Below, in pieces: positions 61,204 to 64,000 of a stretch of DNA of 64,000 nt (positions are counted from its first letter, which is position 1; each line of letters opens with the position of its first letter). Both the position numbers and the translations under genes were made by a program. This DNA comes from an uncultured Bulleidia sp. (GTDB lineage: Bacteria > Bacillota_I > Bacilli_A > Erysipelotrichales > Erysipelotrichaceae). The DNA is taken from assembly GCA_934725105.1 (NCBI GenBank), contig CAKVBD010000001.1:57580-121579 (forward strand). Reading direction: 5' to 3'. A model generated the notes under the pieces. The model was not told the origin of the DNA. It did no database searches and saw only the letters and a program-made list of their open reading frames with translations.

Positions 61204-61808
61204 TTGGAATCATTGATTATGGAATGGGAAATCTTGGAAGTGTATCCAATGCTTTGTCATATTTAAATGTAGAGCATATGATTTGTGATACAAAGGAAAA
61301 GATTGCACAGTGTGATAAGTTGATCTTGCCTGGCGTTGGTGCTTTTGCACAGGCAATGGAAACAATTCAGGAGAAAGATTTATATGCATGCATCGATACA
61401 TGTGTGAAAAATCATGTTCCTCTTTTAGGAATCTGCTTAGGCATGCAGATGTTATTTGATACAAGTGAAGAAAAAGGATTGCATCAAGGATTTGGATGGA
61501 TCAAAGGAAATGTTGTGAAAATACAGGAAACAGCACTTCCGATTCCTGAAATTGGATGGAATGCTTTAGTGTATACAAAAGAATGCAGACTGAAAGAAAT
61601 TGTGAGTGATCCGTATGTGTATTATGTACATTCATACTATGCGCAGGTAGAAAATGCGGAAGATCTAGTTGCGTATTCTATGTATGGAAATACAAAAGTT
61701 GCGGGAATTGTTAGAAAAGGCAATGTCATTGGTACACAATTTCATCCTGAAAAGAGTGGAGAAGATGGTTTGAAAATATTGAAGTATTTTGTGGAGGAAT
61801 TTGTATGA
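61200..61808 (+). CDS. hisH: Imidazole glycerol phosphate synthase, glutamine amidotransferase subunit
   Basis: A 202-residue class I glutaminase. It has IIDYGMGNLGSVSNAL, LPGVGAFAQAM, the nucleophile Cys in LLGICLGMQMLF and the His/Glu pair in GTQFHPEKSG. It channels ammonia to HisF. ATGA overlaps on both sides indicate strict coupling. Confidence 0.97.
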   Translation: MIGIIDYGMGNLGSVSNALSYLNVEHMICDTKEKIAQCDKLILPGVGAFAQAMETIQEKDLYACIDTCVKNHVPLLGICLGMQMLFDTSEEKGLHQGFGWIKGNVVKIQETALPIPEIGWNALVYTKECRLKEIVSDPYVYYVHSYYAQVENAEDLVAYSMYGNTKVAGIVRKGNVIGTQFHPEKSGEDGLKILKYFVEEFV

Positions 61809-62521
61809 TCGTTATACCAGCAATTGATATCATTGATGCAAAACCTGTAAGACTTTATCAAGGGGACTATCAAAAGAAAGAAGTAGTAGCCAGCAGTGTC
61901 AAAGAAACGGCACTGTCATTTGAAAATAGTGGTGCACAATGGATTCATATTGTTGATCTTGATGGTGCAAAGCAGGGAAAACCGGTCAATGTGAATATCA
62001 TTTTATCTGCAGTAGAAGCTTTGAATGTTCCGATTGAAGCTGGTGGAGGTGTTCGTACAATGGAAGACATTGATATGTATCTCATGCATGGAATTTCTAG
62101 AGTAATTCTTGGAACAAGTGCAATCAATGATGAACAATTATTAAAAGATGCAATCGCAAAGTATGGTGAAAAAATCGCCGTTGGAATGGATTGTAAAGAT
62201 GGTAATGTTATGGTTGAAGGCTGGCTGAAAGGTTCGAGTATGAATTACATTTCTTTTGCGAAACATTTAGAAGACATTGGTGTGAAGAATCTGATTTTTA
62301 CTGATATTTCTAAAGATGGTACTTTGATGGGACCAAATATTGAAATGTTAAGAAATCTACAGGAAGCAGTACAGATGAATATTGTTGCTTCTGGTGGAAT
62401 CAAAGATCTTTCACACATTCAAGCCTTGAAGCAAATGAATCTCTATGGATGCATTACTGGAAAAGCAATCTATTGTGGATCATTGGATCTAAAACAGGCA
62501 ATCTTAGAGGCGCGTGTATGA
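61805..62521 (+). CDS. hisA: ProFAR isomerase (phosphoribosylformimino-AICAR-phosphate isomerase)
   Basis: A 238-residue barrel. The catalytic Asp lies in IPAIDIIDAKPVRLYQGDY, with IEAGGGVRTMEDI and FTDISKDGTLMGPN carrying the second Asp. The C-terminus is VASGGIKDLSHI. Overlaps hisH and hisF by 4 bases each. Confidence 0.97.
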   Translation: MIVIPAIDIIDAKPVRLYQGDYQKKEVVASSVKETALSFENSGAQWIHIVDLDGAKQGKPVNVNIILSAVEALNVPIEAGGGVRTMEDIDMYLMHGISRVILGTSAINDEQLLKDAIAKYGEKIAVGMDCKDGNVMVEGWLKGSSMNYISFAKHLEDIGVKNLIFTDISKDGTLMGPNIEMLRNLQEAVQMNIVASGGIKDLSHIQALKQMNLYGCITGKAIYCGSLDLKQAILEARV

Positions 62522-63279
62522 TTGCGAAAAGAATTATTCCGTGTCTTGATGTGAAGAATGGAAACGTTGTAAAAGGTGTGCATTTTGTTGGATTGAAAGA
62601 TGTTGGTGACCCGGTTTCATGTGCGAAAAAATATTATCAGGATGGTGCAGATGAACTTGTCTTTCTAGATATTACCGCAACAAATGAAAATCGAGATACG
62701 ATGGTGAAATATGTCGAAGAAGTCGCAAAGAATATTTTTATTCCATTTACTGTTGGAGGCGGTATCCGTTCAAGAGAAGATATGAAAAATATATTGCGTG
62801 CAGGTGCAGATAAATGTTCTTTGAATTCTGCAGCAGTGAGGAATATTGATCTTGTGAGTGAATGTAGTAATGCATTTGGGGATCAATGTGTTGTATTAGC
62901 TGTGGATGGAAAACTGAGAGAAGATAAGAGTGGATGGAATGTTGTGATCAATGGTGGAAGAATTGATACTGGAATTGATGTTGTATCATGGGTGAAAGAC
63001 TGTGTGAAAAAGGGTGCTGGTGAGATTTTATTGACGAGTATGGATGCTGATGGTACAAAAGATGGCTTTGATCTTCCTATGTTGAAAGCAGTGAAAAAGG
63101 CGGTGAATGTTCCTGTGATTGCTTCTGGTGGATGTGGATGCTTGGAAGATTTCTATGAAGTTTTTAAAGAGAATAGTGCAGATGCTGCTTTAGCTGCTTC
63201 CATTTTCCATTATGAGGGATTGACAGTCAGACAAGTAAAAGACTACCTGGATCAGAAAGGAATTTGTGTAAGAAAATGA
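62518..63279 (+). CDS. hisF: Imidazole glycerol phosphate synthase, cyclase subunit
   Basis: A 253-residue barrel that makes imidazole glycerol phosphate and AICAR with ammonia from HisH. It has AKRIIPCLDVKNGNVVKGVHF (catalytic Asp), FTVGGGIRSREDM, LTSMDADGTKDGFD (second Asp) and PVIASGGCGCLEDF. ATG 62518 overlaps the hisA stop. Confidence 0.97.
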   Translation: MIAKRIIPCLDVKNGNVVKGVHFVGLKDVGDPVSCAKKYYQDGADELVFLDITATNENRDTMVKYVEEVAKNIFIPFTVGGGIRSREDMKNILRAGADKCSLNSAAVRNIDLVSECSNAFGDQCVVLAVDGKLREDKSGWNVVINGGRIDTGIDVVSWVKDCVKKGAGEILLTSMDADGTKDGFDLPMLKAVKKAVNVPVIASGGCGCLEDFYEVFKENSADAALAASIFHYEGLTVRQVKDYLDQKGICVRK

Positions 63280-63608
63280 TTCGACCAGATTTTGAAAAAG
63301 GAAATGGGCTTGTACCTGTTATCGTACAGGACGTACATAGTCATCAAGTATTGATGCTTGCATATATGAATGCAGAAAGTTTTGAAAAAACAATCCAGAC
63401 ACGTTTAGCGACATATTATTCAAGAAGTCGTCAGCAATTATGGCTGAAAGGGGAAACAAGTGGTCACTATCAACATGTGAAAGATATTTTGATTGATTGT
63501 GATGAAGATACGATTTTGCTGCTTGTTGAACAGGATGGTGCAGCATGTCATACAGGACACTACAGCTGTTTTTATCGAAATATAGAAGGAGATAACATTG
63601 ATGAGTGA
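63276..63608 (+). CDS. hisI: Phosphoribosyl-AMP cyclohydrolase
   Basis: A 110-residue zinc enzyme. It has YSRSRQQLWLKGETSGHYQ, the metal-binding DCDEDTILL and the Cys-containing AACHTGHYSCFY. ATG 63276 overlaps the hisF stop (ATGA) and is preferred over the in-frame TTG at 63264. Separate from hisE, unlike the fused hisIE of enterics. Overlaps hisE by 8 bases. Confidence 0.95.
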   Translation: MIRPDFEKGNGLVPVIVQDVHSHQVLMLAYMNAESFEKTIQTRLATYYSRSRQQLWLKGETSGHYQHVKDILIDCDEDTILLLVEQDGAACHTGHYSCFYRNIEGDNIDE

Positions 63609-63924
63609 AATAGAAAAGGAATACCAGAATGCACTGGATCGTAAGCTGCATCCGGAAGAAGGCAGCTATACAACATATCTATATCAAAAGGGTTTAGAAA
63701 AAATCTTGAAAAAGGTTGGAGAAGAGAGCAGTGAAGTCATCATTGCTTCTTTGAGCCAGTCAAAAGAAGAACTTGTTGGAGAAATTAATGATCTGTTATT
63801 TCATGTACTTGTTTTAATGGTAGAAAAAGGCATTACATTGGAAGATATTGATGCTGAATTAAAAAGAAGACGTGAAAAACAACATAATCAAAAATCTGAA
63901 CGTAGACCAATTACGAATGTATAA
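63601..63924 (+). CDS. hisE: Phosphoribosyl-ATP pyrophosphatase
   Basis: A 107-residue all-helical MazG-like enzyme. It has SYTTYLYQKGLEKILKKVGEE in two parts (SYTTYLYQKG, ILKKVGEESSEVIIAS) and the metal-binding EINDLLFHVLVLM. AAGGAG lies 9 bases before ATG 63601. Last gene of the operon. Confidence 0.95.
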   Translation: MSEIEKEYQNALDRKLHPEEGSYTTYLYQKGLEKILKKVGEESSEVIIASLSQSKEELVGEINDLLFHVLVLMVEKGITLEDIDAELKRRREKQHNQKSERRPITNV

Positions 63925-63940
63925 TCTCAAGTTTTACAGT

Positions 63941-63990
63941 AAAAGTGCTAAATAAAGCATATTTATGCGATATTTAGCACTTTTTGTGTG
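63941..63990 (+). terminator. Terminator of the his operon
   Basis: AAAAGTGCTAAATA (63941-63954) pairs perfectly with TATTTAGCACTTTT (63971-63984), with an inner GCAT/ATGC stem, followed by T. It can work in both directions. Confidence 0.85.
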
Positions 63991-64000
63991 TACAGTATTT

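Overview
The window comes from a low-GC Gram-positive bacterium (Firmicutes/Bacillota), most like class Erysipelotrichia. This placement is an inference from AT-rich codon use, T-box leaders, strong AGGAGG-type ribosome sites, a GlgC/GlgD pair, a HisZ-dependent short HisG, many lipoproteins and the ung-folC and secG-rnr-smpB-ssrA gene orders. No rRNA or tRNA gene and no CRISPR array was seen. 

Layout. 1-3.8 kb: a cut-off upstream gene, a membrane-anchored DUF885 protein, ung and folC. 3.9-7.6 kb: glycogen synthesis operon glgC-glgD-glgA behind a promoter overlapped by a perfect cre-type operator. 7.8-11.2 kb: glycolysis operon pgk-tpiA-eno. 11.3-15.4 kb: thioredoxin-like lipoprotein, then secG, rnr, smpB and the tmRNA gene ssrA, whose tag reads ANNNVNYAFA. 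15.4-20.3 kb: a small monooxygenase-type protein, then an arginine-type T-box, a 13-residue Arg-rich leader ORF, an amino-acid ABC transporter and an M14 carboxypeptidase. 20.3-25.8 kb: aldo/keto reductase, RelA/SpoT-like protein, pseudouridine catabolism (psuK-psuG) and an EamA transporter. 25.8-26.1 kb: an apparently undescribed small RNA gene made of five hairpins joined by a repeated AU-rich linker and closed by a terminator. 26.2-36 kb: Old-Yellow-Enzyme-type reductase, a decayed RecG-like pseudogene, a GGDEF protein, a hydroxyacid dehydrogenase, a ChbG deacetylase, a DUF308 protein, an atypical lgt, rpiB, an M19 dipeptidase and a TetR regulator. 36-47.6 kb: a long peptide uptake and breakdown cluster (opp transporter, PepD, M29, M24, RidA, SagB-type oxidoreductase and a guanylate-kinase-like protein with an altered P-loop). 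47.6-48.8 kb: fucO. 56.3-64 kb: a His T-box and the complete hisZGDCBHAFIE operon. 

The most striking large structure lies between fucO and the his operon. A 7.4-kb segment (48831-56245) is bounded by inverted copies of an IS1595-type end and flanked on both sides by the same 8-bp direct repeat, TAAATGTA. The transposase gene sits at its right end behind a second, internal left end. The internal IS on its own has no target duplication, so the whole 7.4 kb seems to have moved as one unit. It carries a complete sugar ABC transporter (ATPase, lipoprotein and two permeases) and gene fragments at both edges (nagA-like, larC, malQ and an ABC ATPase). 

Taken together the genes describe a fermentative, amino-acid-dependent gut or oral type of organism. 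Peptides enter through Opp and are cut by several peptidases, arginine uptake is set by tRNA charging, histidine is made de novo under tRNA-His control, and surplus sugar goes to glycogen under catabolite control.
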